Counted from the first letter of the stretch, positions 23,301 through 33,584 are shown. The stretch: 64,000 nt of DNA from Notamacropus eugenii (GCF_028372415.1 NC_092875.1:229995136-230059135), one strand, 5' to 3'. Numbers and translations are program-made. The notes: generated from the sequence alone by a model not told the origin.

Positions 23301-23618
23301 TTCATTGAGGAAATATAGGTATTGATTTAGGTGGGGGGTTTTTTGTTTGTTTGTTTTAGATTCTCCTCAAAATCTAAGTCTGTAGATAAATCAGATGAAG
23401 AACTACAATTTCCCAAAGAATTGATGGAGGACTGGAGTACTATGGAGGTGTGTGTAGACTGCAAAAAATTTATTTCAGAAATCATCAGTTCTAGCCGGAG
23501 AAGCCTGGTGCTGGCCAACAAGCGAGCTCGTTTGAAAAGGAAAACACAGTCATTCTACATGTCCTCAGCAGGTCCCTCGGAGTACTGCCCTTCAGAGAGA
23601 ACTATCCATGAAATCTGA
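8283..23618 (+). CDS. SPIRE1: SPIRE1, C-terminal part (spliced, 5' end outside window)
   Basis: Spire-type actin nucleator 1. Constitutive join: 8283-8373, 11672-11814, 19436-19573, 20093-20163, 20714-20741, 20848-20984, 23360-23618. These total 867 nt, or 288 codons plus a TGA stop. Every junction is GT/AG and the phases fit (8283 exon ends +1, 11672 exon completes the codon; 20093 exon ends +2, 20714 exon completes it; 20984 ends +2, 23360 completes it). The order seen is a serine-rich linker, a proline-rich linker, the SPIR-box ([18 protein letters not shown]), then a modified FYVE zinc finger with CFCC, CQFC, CSQCC and a later CVDC. The C-terminus reads PSERTIHEI. In the family, N-terminal KIND and four WH2 domains bind formins and actin, while the SPIR-box/FYVE half attaches the protein to vesicle membranes. 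Those N-terminal exons were not found and must lie before base 1. An alternative cassette exon is listed separately. The identification rests on near-identity to remembered mammalian SPIRE1 and is essentially certain. Confidence 0.95.
8409..8676 (-). repeat. MIR SINE (reverse), just after the SPIRE1 8283 exon
   Basis: GGTTTGCAAAGTGCTTTGC, TAACAACCCTGTGAG, CAGATGAGGAAACTAAAGC and CACATAGCTAGTAAGTGTC in order. It begins about 35 bp beyond the exon donor. Confidence 0.8.
8905..9179 (+). repeat. MIR-type SINE
   Basis: GGCAGCTAGGTAGTATAATGG head, CTCTGGGCAGATTACTTGAA core and GATTGTTGTGAGCATCAAATG tail ending in a TTATTATTG run. Confidence 0.8.
9180..10327. other. SPIRE1 intron, no recognised feature
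   Basis: A 115-codon ORF (9484-9831) has no splice borders or familiar motif. A short TG run lies at about 10268-10300. Confidence 0.5.
10328..10566 (-). repeat. MIR SINE (reverse)
   Basis: AAGGTTTGTAAAGCATTTTAC, CCCATTTTACAGATGAGAAA, GAGAGGTTTAAGTGATTCGC and CACTACCTAGCTGCC form a near-complete reverse copy. Confidence 0.8.
10926..11045 (+). repeat. Degraded MIR-type SINE
   Basis: GATTTGGAGTCATGAGACC followed by GTTGAGTCATTTCACC and a T/C-rich tail. Heavily diverged. Confidence 0.4.
11672..11814 (+). CDS. SPIRE1: SPIRE1 exon: proline/arginine-rich linker
   Basis: 143 bp between AAATCTTTAG and the donor GTAAGT. It encodes [20 protein letters not shown] followed by [20 protein letters not shown] and RQSSRSL. 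RRHSIE looks like a basophilic kinase site, but that is inference. The exon ends in phase 0, so either the 15097 cassette or the 19436 exon can follow without changing frame. Conservation against the remembered human protein is near complete. Confidence 0.95.
11815..13148. other. SPIRE1 intron, no recognised feature
   Basis: No exon, repeat or RNA gene recognised. Short reverse ORFs at 12017 and 12593 show no protein-like signature. Confidence 0.5.
13149..13563 (+). repeat. MIR-type SINE interrupted by AT-microsatellite and L2 tail
   Basis: AGGCAGCTAGGTGGTGCAGG head and TCTGGGCAAGTTACTCAAC core are followed by about 60 bp of GATATA repeats (13340-13400). A reverse L2 end (AATCAATAAACATTAAG, 13455-13507) comes next, then the SINE end GTTAACTCTTGTTACTATTA. 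Confidence 0.65.
13980..14218 (+). repeat. MIR-type SINE
   Basis: GTGTGACCATGAGCAAGTCC core, CTCACAGGGTTGTTGTGAGG and AAGTGCTATAAAATGTTAGC tail. It is the last recognised transposon before the repeat-poor block. Confidence 0.75.
14219..15096. other. SPIRE1 intron upstream of ExonC
   Basis: No transposon seen. A short TG run lies at 14942-14972, and a long pyrimidine-rich stretch (about 15030-15095) forms the ExonC branch/acceptor region. Confidence 0.6.
15097..15270 (+). CDS. SPIRE1: SPIRE1 alternative ExonC (mitochondrial isoform cassette)
   Basis: 174 bp, exactly 58 codons, phase 0 at both ends. It starts [18 protein letters not shown] and ends SRWKSAK. The acceptor has a very strong pyrimidine tract (TTTTTTTCCTGTCTATTGTTCAG). 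The donor is AAG|GTTGGC, which departs from the GTRAGT consensus. As I recall, published mammalian Spire1C carries a 58-residue ExonC between the WH2 cluster and the SPIR-box that targets the outer mitochondrial membrane and promotes fission with INF2. The size, position and phase here fit that exactly. The middle ([15 protein letters not shown]) is hydrophobic and fits a membrane anchor. The frame stays open past the donor to a TGA at 15385. The exon call is strong; equating it with ExonC rests on remembered length and position. Confidence 0.85.
15271..15387 (+). other. SPIRE1: In-frame read-through extension of ExonC
   Basis: If the GTTGGC donor at 15271 is not used, the ExonC frame continues 38 codons ([18 protein letters not shown], then a mixed tail ending WHYASDH) to TGA at 15385-15387. 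The first 18 residues are strongly hydrophobic and could form a membrane segment. Such a product would lack the SPIR-box and FYVE finger. There is no transcript evidence; it may be chance. Confidence 0.4.
15388..19435. other. SPIRE1 intron between ExonC and the SPIR-box exon
   Basis: About 4 kb with no SINE or LINE signature that I can recognise. It has only a short TG run near 18430 and AT-rich stretches. Further short alternative exons cannot be excluded; none was supported. Confidence 0.55.
19436..19573 (+). CDS. SPIRE1: SPIRE1 exon: SPIR-box
   Basis: 138 bp, 46 codons, phase 0 on both sides, acceptor GAATTTCAG and donor AAG|GTATAT. It reads [20 protein letters not shown], continues [20 protein letters not shown] and ends ALKKGK. 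This helix-rich block is the SPIR-box, which resembles the Rab-binding helix of rabphilin-type proteins and precedes the FYVE finger. It is essentially unchanged from the remembered human protein. Confidence 0.95.
19574..20092. other. SPIRE1 intron, no recognised feature
   Basis: 519 bp, no repeat recognised. Confidence 0.6.
20093..20163 (+). CDS. SPIRE1: SPIRE1 exon: first half of modified FYVE finger
   Basis: 71 bp between TTTATTTCCTAG and AG|GTAAGA. It encodes [20 protein letters not shown] then FCK plus two bases of Arg. It supplies two zinc-ligand clusters (CFCC and CQFC) and the basic/aromatic turret RRFSFFTW, which replaces the classical FYVE RKHHCR region in Spire proteins. Confidence 0.95.
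20164..20713. other. SPIRE1 intron, no recognised feature
   Basis: 550 bp, AT-rich, no repeat recognised. Confidence 0.6.
20714..20741 (+). CDS. SPIRE1: SPIRE1 28-bp microexon within FYVE finger
   Basis: 28 bp: one base finishes the preceding Arg codon, then nine codons read PVCSQCCKK, a zinc-ligand cluster. The acceptor is TTATACACAG and the donor is AAG|GTAAGC. The following intron is only 106 bp (20742-20847). Skipping it would break frame and delete zinc ligands, so it must be constitutive for a working finger. Confidence 0.93.
20848..20984 (+). CDS. SPIRE1: SPIRE1 exon: FYVE end and linker
   Basis: 137 bp, acceptor GGGGTAACAG and donor AG|GTGAGG. It encodes [20 protein letters not shown], then [20 protein letters not shown] and LRSIA plus two bases of Arg. 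ORFs overlapping at 20763-20954 (+) and 20797-21102 (-) are wrong-frame shadows. Confidence 0.95.
21190..21362 (+). repeat. MIR-related SINE
   Basis: CTCAGCTCTGTAACTTTTAC, TTTGGGCAAGTGATTTAG, CTGGGCCTCAGTTTC and GGACTAGATCCTC in order. Confidence 0.65.
21565..21680 (-). mobile_element. L2 LINE 3' tail (reverse)
   Basis: CAGCAAATATTAATTGATTCC and TATGTGCAAAGCACTGTGG match the reversed L2 end. The sequence to about 21930 may continue the element but is too decayed to be sure. Confidence 0.5.
21931..23359. other. SPIRE1 last intron, no recognised feature
   Basis: AT-rich with no recognised transposon. Confidence 0.5.
23360..23618 (+). CDS. SPIRE1: SPIRE1 terminal coding exon
   Basis: The acceptor is TTTGTTTTAG. 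The first base completes Arg, then [20 protein letters not shown], with [20 protein letters not shown] (last zinc-finger cysteines) and a basic [10 protein letters not shown] segment before the end PSERTIHEI and TGA at 23616-23618. This C-terminal block is highly conserved in mammals and closes the FYVE-like fold. Confidence 0.95.
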
Positions 23619-26600
23619 GCCTCGTGCCTTTCCAGTTGCTCTTGTTCACAAAGTCAGCATTGGTGGGAGAACACTAAGAACTGCGTTATCTTTCCTTTCC
23701 TTTCTGTGGTTTTATTTCCTAGGCTTGAATTTGCATTAGATCAGATATTTGTTACACCACGTTGTTCTACTGACTGAATGCTGTGTTCATATCTGTTACT
23801 GATATGCAACAGGTCAGCCAATCAATCATTTGCACTGAAAGAAAACAGTGTTTTGAAACTTGCCTTTTTCTTTTTAATTTGTACATTTGAAGGACAAAAA
23901 AATTTTCCCTCAGTTCAGTTCTTTACTATTTCTTGATTCGTTTTCCAACCAAGGCTGAAAGGTTCTTTAAGGAGAAACCAATCTAACAAAGGAATCAGTG
24001 TTAGCACAGTTCTAAGCAGTAAGTCATATTGGCATTTCCACCTAATAGTGTTCACATGTAGTGTATACAGTAATCCAGTGCCCTCCTGGAGGACACTAAA
24101 CTCCTAACTCGGGCTATAGTAATTAATTGTCTCACAGCATAAACTCTAGGATTTGCTAATGCTAACAAATTGATTTTTAAATTTATTGTTAATCTGAGAT
24201 TTTGGTTAAATAAGGGACTTTATGATGTCTGTGTTCTAGTGTAAAACACCAGCATAAGCTGTACACCCAAATGGGTGACTATTTCCCCAAAGCTGCTGGA
24301 TTTGTCAGCCCTAGTGTAACTGACCAGTGTCTCTCATGGAGGCGACACTTTATTCCTTTGAATGTATTATGATTATTGGTAGTATTAGTAATAATAGACT
24401 GGGTGATAGAGGTTTGACAGAAGTTTGGGGACTAAGGCATATGGCAGCAGTTTGAGGGTACTCCTATAATGTCAAAAGAGCTCATGATTCTACTCAAAAG
24501 GTGAGTGATCTGCTTTGAGACTATGCAGATTGGCAGCCTCTGACCACGCTGGTACGGCTCTGGTAGCAGATACGTTATCAACTGCATTTTTCATATCTTA
24601 GGAACTTGGCCATCAAGTCTAAACTCAGCTGTAATTTGGTACCTAAGGTCTTAGACTGGAGACAAATTTATTTATTTTTGTAAATGAACTTTTTAAAAAC
24701 AAAAATGGTTGTTTAGCTGTTTTAAAGTTACAAGAACATTAACCTGCTGACTGGCTTCCGATGCTTTTTTGCATTTCTTTTTCTCACAAATGGCTTCATG
24801 TGTGTAGTACTGGAGGTGAGAGAAGGTGAGAAAGGGTGAGCCCATTGTGCACCTGAAATTTATCAGCTGATTTAAGGTCATAAAATGGGATAGATCATTT
24901 TGGTATGCTTGAAAATAACCAACCAAATAACCATTGATGTTTGTCAGATTAATTAATGCACATGCACTGTAATTTTCATAAAGCAGTAGTAGATCCATCC
25001 ATATTCAACCTGGTGACAGCACCATAGGTGGCATGATAAATATTTGTTATTGTATCAAAATATAGCTAACATTTCTATATGAAATTAACATGCCTCAAAA
25101 CTGTCACAATTGTCCCAATACTACTTTAAAATGGACTAAAATTTTATGATTTCGTAGCTTAAAATTTCCAAAATAAATTTTAATGATTAAATAATGCACG
25201 TTCCTTCATATTTGCATGTGAAACTATAATGTCTCCAGGGATTTCTGATTATGCAAAAGTTTAAATTAATTTAAGAGCTTTGAAAAAAAATCTATTCAGT
25301 GAAACTTATTTGTAATGTTTTCTAAGAGACCGGGTTGTTTGAAATTTATATTCAGAAAAAAATTTTATGTGAGCCACAATATTTTGGGATCCCATACTTA
25401 CACTTTTAAAATAATTGCTAGTTAGTAAAGGGGATATGAAGGTAAGAGAAAAAGATAGTTCAAGTTTCTTCTACATGTGTGTGTATATAAACATACACAC
25501 AGCCATGCCTGACCAGTTTTTTGTTTGCTTGTTTTTTGATCTGGATCCATAAATTAATCTGTATAGGGAAATCCTAATCTAGAAATTCCTTTCATTGAAA
25601 CTGATCAGTGACACAAACTTAATTTGCGATCTTAGAGAGTTGTGAGGAATACAGGAGATTTAGTGGCCTGCCCATGACCAGACAACCAGTATGAGTCTAA
25701 GGCAGGACTTGAGGCCGGTAGAGAGGACACACTGCCTCCTCTCATAACAGGCTACACAAAAGCAAACAAAGGTAACTTCCTAAAACTGAGAGAAGTTTTT
25801 ATATTCACAAAAATAAATAAAAGTAAATAACTAGAGGTGACCTTTCCAGCCTATCTTCCTCCTTTAGGTTCATGATAGTACAAAAATTTATGGAACTCTA
25901 GACACCGATCAATTTTGTTCTCTTGATTATTAAAACATAAATGGACACATTCAACATAATAGGGTGCATGATAAATACAGATGAAACAATTTTTTAAATG
26001 GTTGCTGTAAGAAAAGGAGAAAAGTACCAGTCAACTTGTAATTTGTATTAGTGCTATTGGTGTGCTTTTTGGGGTGCCAAAACCAGTCCTTGCGCTTTAA
26101 CCTTTTGTTCTCCTATACTAAATTCCATAGCGATCACTTAATTCCCATAAGAAGCAGTTTTCATTTTAAAGGGCTGGAATTTAAAATCTTTTGCCACGTC
26201 TGTCTTTAGGAACATTGTGCCCATTTTCATATTTTAAAATTATTCAGTATCCCTCTCTATGCTATTCAGCATTCAACTATGATCCAGGTTTTGGGGTTTT
26301 TTTTTTAAGGCATCTGTGCTGCCCCTTTCATTTGGAGTTTAAGAAGTCTTGGGGCAATGTGTGCTCAGATGAAATAAAATGACCTGCTGTGTGTGATGCC
26401 TTGTACAAACCTGAAAGTACTGTCTTCAGTGTTAGGTGTTCTTCCTTCTGGTTGGATTTCCTCTTCCCACTTTCCTTGCTCTCCTCCCACACTCACTCCT
26501 GGCGTTGAGTGCCACTTCTTTTTGTTCTCATACCTCATGCAGTTATACTGTGGAGAGGTCTGTGTTTCTCTCCCTGTAGTTTAACCTCATATCTGTGTCA

Positions 26601-27165
26601 GAATATATGAGAAAGTTTGTAAATACATGTAATATATTTATTAATATTTGAAAGGCTGCCATTTAGCAGACACCGGGAATAGATTTTCCCAAGATGATTG
26701 AAATGAAAGCAAGTCTTGTTGATATGCACATTGATTAAAAATTATCTTACTAGATTTCAAAATTTTGAGCCTTTTAAGTCAAACCTTGGAGACTTTATGG
26801 CACGTAGCATTTTAAGAATTAAGTTGCAAGAGTGACTAGCAACATGAACTCACCACCATGAATTTTTCTTAAAGCTTTTATTTTTCTAACTGTATTAATA
26901 TATGTAGGACTTGGTTTTAAAGGTCACATAGGAGACATGAAAGTTCCTAAAATGTGCCATCATTATTTGCTGATGGTAAAAATACAGAGAATTTTGTATG
27001 AAGAACTATTAAATTAGGGCCATTGAAGAATGTATTCTCAGCTTTCTATGTGTATAAAATCCAAGGTCTTACTGGTATTCGTGGTGATAGTACTAAGCAT
27101 TTTTCATTAAGGCCTCTTATTTGAAAATTATCTGGGGAAAAATAAAAAAGCCTTTCCATCATAGC
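23619..27165 (+). other. SPIRE1: SPIRE1 3' UTR
   Basis: About 3.5 kb without a coding ORF or splice exon, ending near the best poly(A) signal at 27141. It contains few transposons: only a weak reverse MIR-like piece at about 25640-25745. The length is in keeping with the long UTR of the human gene (remembered). Confidence 0.7.
25640..25745 (-). repeat. Weak MIR-type fragment in the SPIRE1 3' UTR
   Basis: TGGCCTGCCCATGACCAGAC, CCAGTATGAGTCTAAGGCAG and a CTGCCTCCTCTC end resemble a reversed SINE head. Confidence 0.45.
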
Positions 27166-27180
27166 CTTTGTCTGTGTTGA
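27141..27180 (+). promoter_or_regulatory. SPIRE1: Probable SPIRE1 poly(A) signal
   Basis: AATAAA at 27141-27146 is followed by a CATCATAG cleavage context about 15-20 nt on and a GT-rich TTTGTCTGTGTTG downstream element. Other AATAAA sites in the UTR (25172, 25812, 26373) have less suitable downstream sequence. Confidence 0.6.
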
Positions 27181-28214
27181 TTTTCCTGTTCTATATGAAT
27201 CTGGTTAAGTAGATGACTTTGCCTGTTTGTAACTAATAGGAATCATCTTGGCTAGACAGGGAAAAAGATTTTTTTTATCATCGACACCTTAAGAACACTT
27301 TGCCAACTACTACCTGGTTTCTGTCACTCAAAAGAAATTTTGTATAGCAATTCTTGTTTTGTTGACTAGATGTCTATGCTAACTCAGACCATCAAAATTT
27401 TTTACATGCCACCTTTCCTCTGAAATGGGAGCTTAAATTTTGTACATATATGTGTGTATGTATATGAGTGTGAGCAGATAGAATTAATGACATAACTAAA
27501 GTTTCCTAATCTTTATTTTCCCATGACAAATGAAATCACATTTTCCAAGCTTTTCTCTTTAAATTTACCCAATGAAACATTGAGCCCCTGCGTGATTTAA
27601 AACTCCACTTCTACTAGTGTTCAATAATTGACAATTTCTTGATAAATTACATTAAATATATATTGAATGTTACAAAAATTTCCCCTTTCCAAAGCGATTA
27701 AGCTTCTCTGTATTTTAACATTCGTCTAAAAAAACTTTTTAAACTTTTGAAATTGAAATTAATTTAAATACCAAGACTAGTTTAAACTACTTTAAAGACC
27801 TAGATCAAATTAAACTAATTTAAAGACCATTTCAGAAGAAAACAGCATTGTGACAACTTTAGTTTTAAGAAAAATGGTAGAAACTTGTGTCTTGTTAAGT
27901 GAAATGTGATCTGCCGTAATACATTTCTACCTTTTTATTCTTAAGGACCAAGGACATCAGCTATGGCTATTAGTATTAGGCAATGCAAATCAAAGCCCAT
28001 TTTGTTTTAAAGGACTTTATTAAAAGAATATTGCAGGTTGTTTTTATCACTTAAAATGTTTACTCCCAGCATGGTTTTCCTCTTAGTCTACACTTTTTAT
28101 CACATTTTTTTTAGCTTCTCATCAATACCCAAATTAAGTTAAAAATGCCATTTTAAAGATAAATTTGCCATAATTTTGCTTTATGGAAAAATATATCCCA
28201 AACACATATGCCAT
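27181..28214. other. Intergenic, no recognised feature
   Basis: AT-rich; nothing recognised. Confidence 0.5.
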
Positions 28215-28320
28215 CTACTTCTGGGCTTCAGTTTCTTAACGTGGAAAAGGGGGATTGTTCTAGAGCATCTCTAAAGACATCCCTTCCAGCTCCAAATTCT
28301 ACAATCCTATATCCTATGTA
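28215..28320 (+). repeat. MIR-related SINE, 3' part
   Basis: GGGCTTCAGTTTCTTAACG followed by CATCCCTTCCAGCTCC AAATTC. Confidence 0.55.
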
Positions 28321-29436
28321 TTGTTTCCAAACATTGAAACTTGATTTCTAATACATGCAATTGTATTTAATATAATTTCTTTAAGAGCCTTCATAAGGTT
28401 CTTGGAACTTGACTTCCCATAAAGCTTTAAGAGGGTAAGTATAGTCAACTCTTGATTATCCCTGGGACTGAATGGGATAGAAAACAATAGTCTAAAAGAC
28501 ATTTATAGTTGTTCCATAGATACACTCATTATCTCTGTAGTCATCACAACTTCCCTATTCAGCCTAAGGGTCAGTTTTGTATGATCCAGCTGGATTATCA
28601 GGATGATGTGACTGCAGATAATACAAAAGCAAGTCATTAATAGTTGACTATTGGTGTCTTTCTTTTATTGAAATACATATAAAATGCAGTGGGGCTCCCA
28701 GTTGTTTGATCCCACTTCAGCCTCATAACCATATACATACACATTTACTCTGGACATCCAGCTTGCAAAAGCGTGACCCTGGATACAAATGTAAATGGGC
28801 CACAATATGTACATGGAGAGGGAAAATACTCCCAATGCCGCTTCTAGGAATACAACTGGGAACTTAGACCCAGTTGAATCAAACGATGAAGTTAATGGAT
28901 TGTATAGTTCTTTCTACCACTTTAAAAATTAAATAGTAGACAAGGATAAGGGCCTGAAGGGGTCTTTCTCCTACTAAATTGACAACTGCAGGCAAATGGG
29001 TAAAAAAAAGAGATAGCTTTACATACATAGGAAGAACGAATGGTTAAAATGGGAGGCCAGTGGCTTTGTAGCTTTTGTTGAGGTTTTCATAGAATCACTC
29101 GGAAAAATATCATCTCTCTGCATAAAGGATGTCCCAGTCTGAGCTTCAGACCTGAGGCATGAATCTGCAATACCTACCTGTAGTATGGCAGCTATTATGT
29201 CAACATGACAAACAATAATTTTAAATAAGTATAGTTAATGCATAATTTTTCATGAAATGACAAACATTAGCCAAGTCATTAGCTAGGTAATTCCCAGTCA
29301 CTATGGAAGTCCCAGTAGTCAGGGAGTAAAATGCAAACTTTTTTAAATGAATGTTTAAAAAATTGTTATATGTATTTGGGTAATATTTAACAAAATAAAT
29401 TATTTTCAAAAAAGAAAAAAACCATAGTAAAGAGAT
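28321..29436. other. Intergenic, no recognised feature
   Basis: No gene or repeat recognised. Confidence 0.5.
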
Positions 29437-29665
29437 TGGGGCAGCTAGGTAGTGCAGTGGAAAGAGCACCAGGCCTGGAGTCAGGAAAATCTGAGTTCAA
29501 ATATTGCTCAGACACTAGCAGTGTGAACTTGGGCAAGTCACTTAACCCCTATTTGCCTCAGTTTCTCATCTGTAAAATGGGGACAACACTGCAGAAGGAA
29601 ATGGCAAATCATCCCATTATTTGCCAAGAAAATAGATACAGAGTCAGACACAACTAAACCATAAG
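29437..29665 (+). repeat. MAR1-type SINE
   Basis: GGGGCAGCTAGGTAGTGCAG head, GGCCTGGAGTCAGGAAAATC, TTGGGCAAGTCACTTAACC, AAGGAAATGGCAAATCATCC and the RTE-like tail AGAGTCAGACACAACTAAAC. Confidence 0.88.
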
Positions 29666-30390
29666 TCAAAAGATTGGATTTGATGATCTCTTAAGGTCTC
29701 TTAACTCTTACAATGAATTTATGATCAATCCCTGGTCAAAGAGCCAAAAGAATGTTGCCAGATTCTTATACATAGCAGTCCCTTTGCTCTTTCTGTAGTC
29801 TAGAAGCTTTACCCTCTTCACGTTATAGTTTGGAGACTGAATCTACACTAACTCAGACCTCCAGTGGTGCCATTATTCTTCCACTGGCTGACACATGGAA
29901 TATAGACTTTTATCACATTTTGCCCACGTTGAAGTTTCAGTCTCTGCTCTGAAAAGCCATACCCTAGAACAAGAAATAAATATTTTCTCCATAGCATTGA
30001 TACTGGAAAAAGACCACCATTCTGGGTAGCTCTATGAAAACCTGAACAAAAACTTCACCACCTGCCTGCAGTTCTCAGTTTATTAGGAGAAAGACTCCTC
30101 AAGGCTTTTTCCTTGTCTCATTTTAAAAGTGATAGACAGAGGATTATAAGGATCAACTAACTTGGTAACTGGGGACATCGGTTTGGAGCATTAGTGTAAG
30201 GGGTTGAAAACTTATGGATATATATTTCAAGTCCAGGGGCCAAAATAAAAGATAGTATATCCTTTTGTGGATACATTTTTCAGTCTCCTTATGCTTGGGA
30301 GACACTATATATGCCCCAACCGCTAACACAAACATGGAATTTATATTCTCTGTACTCAGTGTATATCTGTCTTACTCCTCATCTTCCCAC
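29666..30390. other. Intergenic, no recognised feature
   Basis: No gene or repeat recognised. Confidence 0.5.
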
Positions 30391-30515
30391 TCCCCTCCCC
30401 TTCCCAATGATTGTAAATACTGTAACTGCAGGGATTATATCAACTTTCTTTGTATCCCTTGAGGTACCTAGCATAGTACCTTGCACATAGTAAATACTCA
30501 AATGTTGCTTACTGA
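30391..30515 (+). mobile_element. L2 LINE 3' end
   Basis: TTGTAAATACTGTAACTGCAGG, CTTTGTATCCCTTGAGG, ACCTTGCACATAGTAAATAC and CAAATGTTGC. Its end is tandemly duplicated. Confidence 0.6.
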
Positions 30516-30570
30516 ATCAATTTGAAAGTAGTAAATACTCAAATGTTGCTTACTGAATCAAATTGAAAGT
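30489..30570. repeat. 41-bp tandem duplication
   Basis: Two copies (30489-30529 and 30530-30570), each starting AGTAAATACTCAAATG TTGC; they differ at one position I can see (TCAATTT against TCAAATT). Confidence 0.9.
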
Positions 30571-31704
30571 TTCATTGTTGAACTATTTACTCAAGAGTTA
30601 TAGAAAAAAAAACATTGGAGCTCCAGGCTGTTTCAGGCTAAAGTCTCAAGCATTTTTCTGGATGCTTGTGGGCTTTAAAATATATACTGTGTAACTAGCA
30701 ATTAAAGATTCCCTTATCCAATGATGGATCAGGAGCACCTGGCATGTCATAAGAAATATTTTCCCAGCTTGCTGCAGTAAGTTTGCTCTGGTATAAACAA
30801 GAGCTACCAATTAAACTTGAAATTAGATTTCAGCCCATCTATCAGTTTCAAGGAAGAAAACCTTTCTAATAGTTGACCAGTTGGTTCTCTCACTGGTTCA
30901 CAGCTCATAGCAGTGGTAGTTTGCTTCTGGCTTCAAGAAATCCCCATATCCCCTCCTCTTTATGTCTACATTTTGGGTGTGTATTAGAAGAAGTTTTTTA
31001 GCTTTTTATTGAACATTTCCTCCTTTATCCATGGAAGACATTGTAGAGAACACCATATCCCAACTTCTTTCTGAAGCATCAGTTGGGAGGATAGTAAAAT
31101 TCTATATGTATGGTACAATATTACCTAACAACAAAGAGTCAGACTGCTGATGAGCAAATATAAACAGTAATCAACAAAACTTTCTAGAGGTGTTTTCAGA
31201 ACTTAGAGGCCACAGCAGGAAATAATCCAATCCCATGTAATGTGTCAATGGTAATAACTTCTGTTTTAAGAACAAACACAGACATCAAGCTCAAGGAGGT
31301 AGTATGTAAAACACATTCTCAAGGAGAAAGATGTAGTGAATAGAAAAGAAAATCAGCATTCCACTGAAAGGGAATATTAAAGTGGGGAAAAAACACCCTA
31401 TAATATGCTATCACTCTCTCAAAATAATTCCTTGAAGGACAGATGGAATAAGCTTCATGCATTCCTCTGACTACAACCAAGGATAAAGAGGATGCCAGCA
31501 ATAGGAACTAGAAACCACACCCATAAACAGGCAACAGTCCTTTCCTCTTGGTACTGACAAATTAGTAAAGATTCCTTAGAAACCATGAGATACCTGTAGT
31601 CCTCACTGCACTGAAACAATTCTATTCTGTCATTAGATAAGAAACTATTCTCAGCAAAATCTTCTTCTGGTTTTTAGGTATCTGCAATAGTTCCAATTAA
31701 AAGA
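30571..31704. other. Intergenic, no recognised feature
   Basis: No gene or repeat recognised. Confidence 0.5.
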
Positions 31705-31845
31705 TGCTTTGGCTCTACCACTAATTAGCTATATGTCTTTCAGCAATTCATTTAACCTCTTTGCAGCTTCACTTTATAAAGGGGGGAGTTGGACCATATG
31801 ACCTTTCTCTTTTTAGCTCTAAAATTCTTTAATTCTATGACATGT
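31705..31845 (+). repeat. MIR-related SINE
   Basis: TGGCTCTACCACTAATTAGC, ATTTAACCTCTTTGCAGC, GTTGGACCATATGACC and CTAAAATTCTTTAATTCTATG. Confidence 0.65.
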
Positions 31846-32581
31846 CAATAATAGATCACTGGCACTTAATTGGTAATACATATAGTTTGGTCTCATATAT
31901 TCTGTAGTTCTGTGACAACTACAGGAAAGGATATCTTGGGGAATTTATTCCATAGTTATAGCAAAAGTTGATTGTGATATTTACACAATAGAAAACTTAG
32001 GACCAAATTTCTAAAAAAAAGACTTTCATCTGAGGAATGGCAAATCAGAGGAAAGTGGATATAAAACTTAAATATATTTATACTTAATAAATATATATAT
32101 AATGTGTAAGTGCATTTATAAATACTTAAATACACTATCTAATCCTCAGAAGATTTGGACTAACTAGGGAGAAGGGTCATATTCTGTTTTAAAGAAAAAA
32201 TTTTTAAAATCTTGAGCCTTAAAAAAGAAATGTAAATTTTTATTAAATTTTGAAATGCATTTAGCAACTAGATTTAGAGCAATCTGCAGCTGTTAAAACA
32301 GGTTCAAATAAAAACTCATTTCTCATGAACAGACATCATGATTTGTAATTGCCATTTCAACTGTATATGTGGATGCCTCTAAAGTGGTTGAGAGTCCTTG
32401 AATAAGTGTGTTCTCTTAAGTAGTTTAAATATTTCCCTTGCAATAATTTACTTGCTTAGCAAGACCTTTCTTCATAGATGGCACAAACTTCAGCCCAAGC
32501 CTATGGAAATGATCACAAATTCTCAATTAATGAAATGCTTTTACTGAATTTCTTTGTCTATACAATTTACCCTCTTGTAGT
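31846..32581. other. Intergenic, no recognised feature
   Basis: AT-rich with short TATA runs; nothing else recognised. Confidence 0.5.
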
Positions 32582-32797
32582 TGATTCAATTATGCTTCAC
32601 CCTTTGTGACCCTATTTGGGGTCTTCTTGGCAAAGATGCTGGAATGGTTTGCCATTTTCCTTTTCCAGAAATTGAGGCAAACAAGGTTAAGTGACTTGCC
32701 CAGGGTAACACAGCTATTAAGTATCTGAGGCTAGATTTGAACTCAGGTCTTCCCAACTCCAGGCCTGTTCTATCCACTGTACCACCTAGCTGCAACT
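32582..32797 (-). repeat. MAR1-type SINE (reverse)
   Basis: GACCCTATTTGGGGTCTTC, GGAATGGTTTGCCATTTTCC, AGTGACTTGCCCAGGGTAAC and CCACTGTACCACCTAGCTGC. Confidence 0.88.
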
Positions 32798-33584
32798 TAC
32801 CCCCTACCTGCACAAATTGTTCCTCAAATTATTTTACAAAAGTAAAGTCCCATTTCTAGATTCAAATCCTATATGCAAAAAGGCTTCCTAGAAATTATAT
32901 TTTCTGATTTCTATTGTATTCATCTTTCACATGACAGAAACGTTTGGAGCTTAGGTTAACTAATGGAGATTTTTATTTCTATAGAAAGAAATTAACTGTC
33001 ATTAGAAATTAAGGAAATTTTAGCTTACCACAAACTATCCCCTTACATGAAGAAAATGTAAAAAAAAAACAAACTGATCTCTCTTTCTTGGTAAGACAGC
33101 CTTTTGCTTTGACCACAAACTTTCCTCTGCATTTAAACAAGTTTTGAACCTGGAAAAAAACAGGTTGCTTCATTTGTCACTTGGGAGAGGTACAGACTAA
33201 AATTCCTTTAGTTTTATACCAGCTGTAGAACCATACTGTTCAGTATTCTACAAAGTTTAGAAGGAGAGGAGTCAGGTTAAATTAGAAACAAACAAAATCC
33301 CACTTTGGACCTGGATGATGTTTTAGCAGCTGCTGCTGAGAAAACAAGACTGCTGGTTTCACTCCTTGCTTGATTTTATTAAATAGAAAGGCATTCTCTG
33401 CTTTGGCAGCAACAAACAACAGCCAGAACTCTTCATTGTTTATTTTCCACATATTTGTAAGTCCCATGTCTTTTTTTAAGACTGGTGAACTATTATTGCT
33501 TTATGAGTAGCTGAATAGGTCACTTCCAATTGGATGCCATGTCTTCTTTGGAGGTAGAATCCACATTTCTCAAATATGTCCAGT
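32798..33584. other. Intergenic, no recognised feature
   Basis: No gene or repeat recognised. Confidence 0.5.

Noticed and set aside
26373..26400. AATAAA followed closely by TGTGTGTGATG as the SPIRE1 poly(A) site
   Set aside because: The GT-rich element lies too near the hexamer; the 27141 site has normal spacing. Minor use is still possible.
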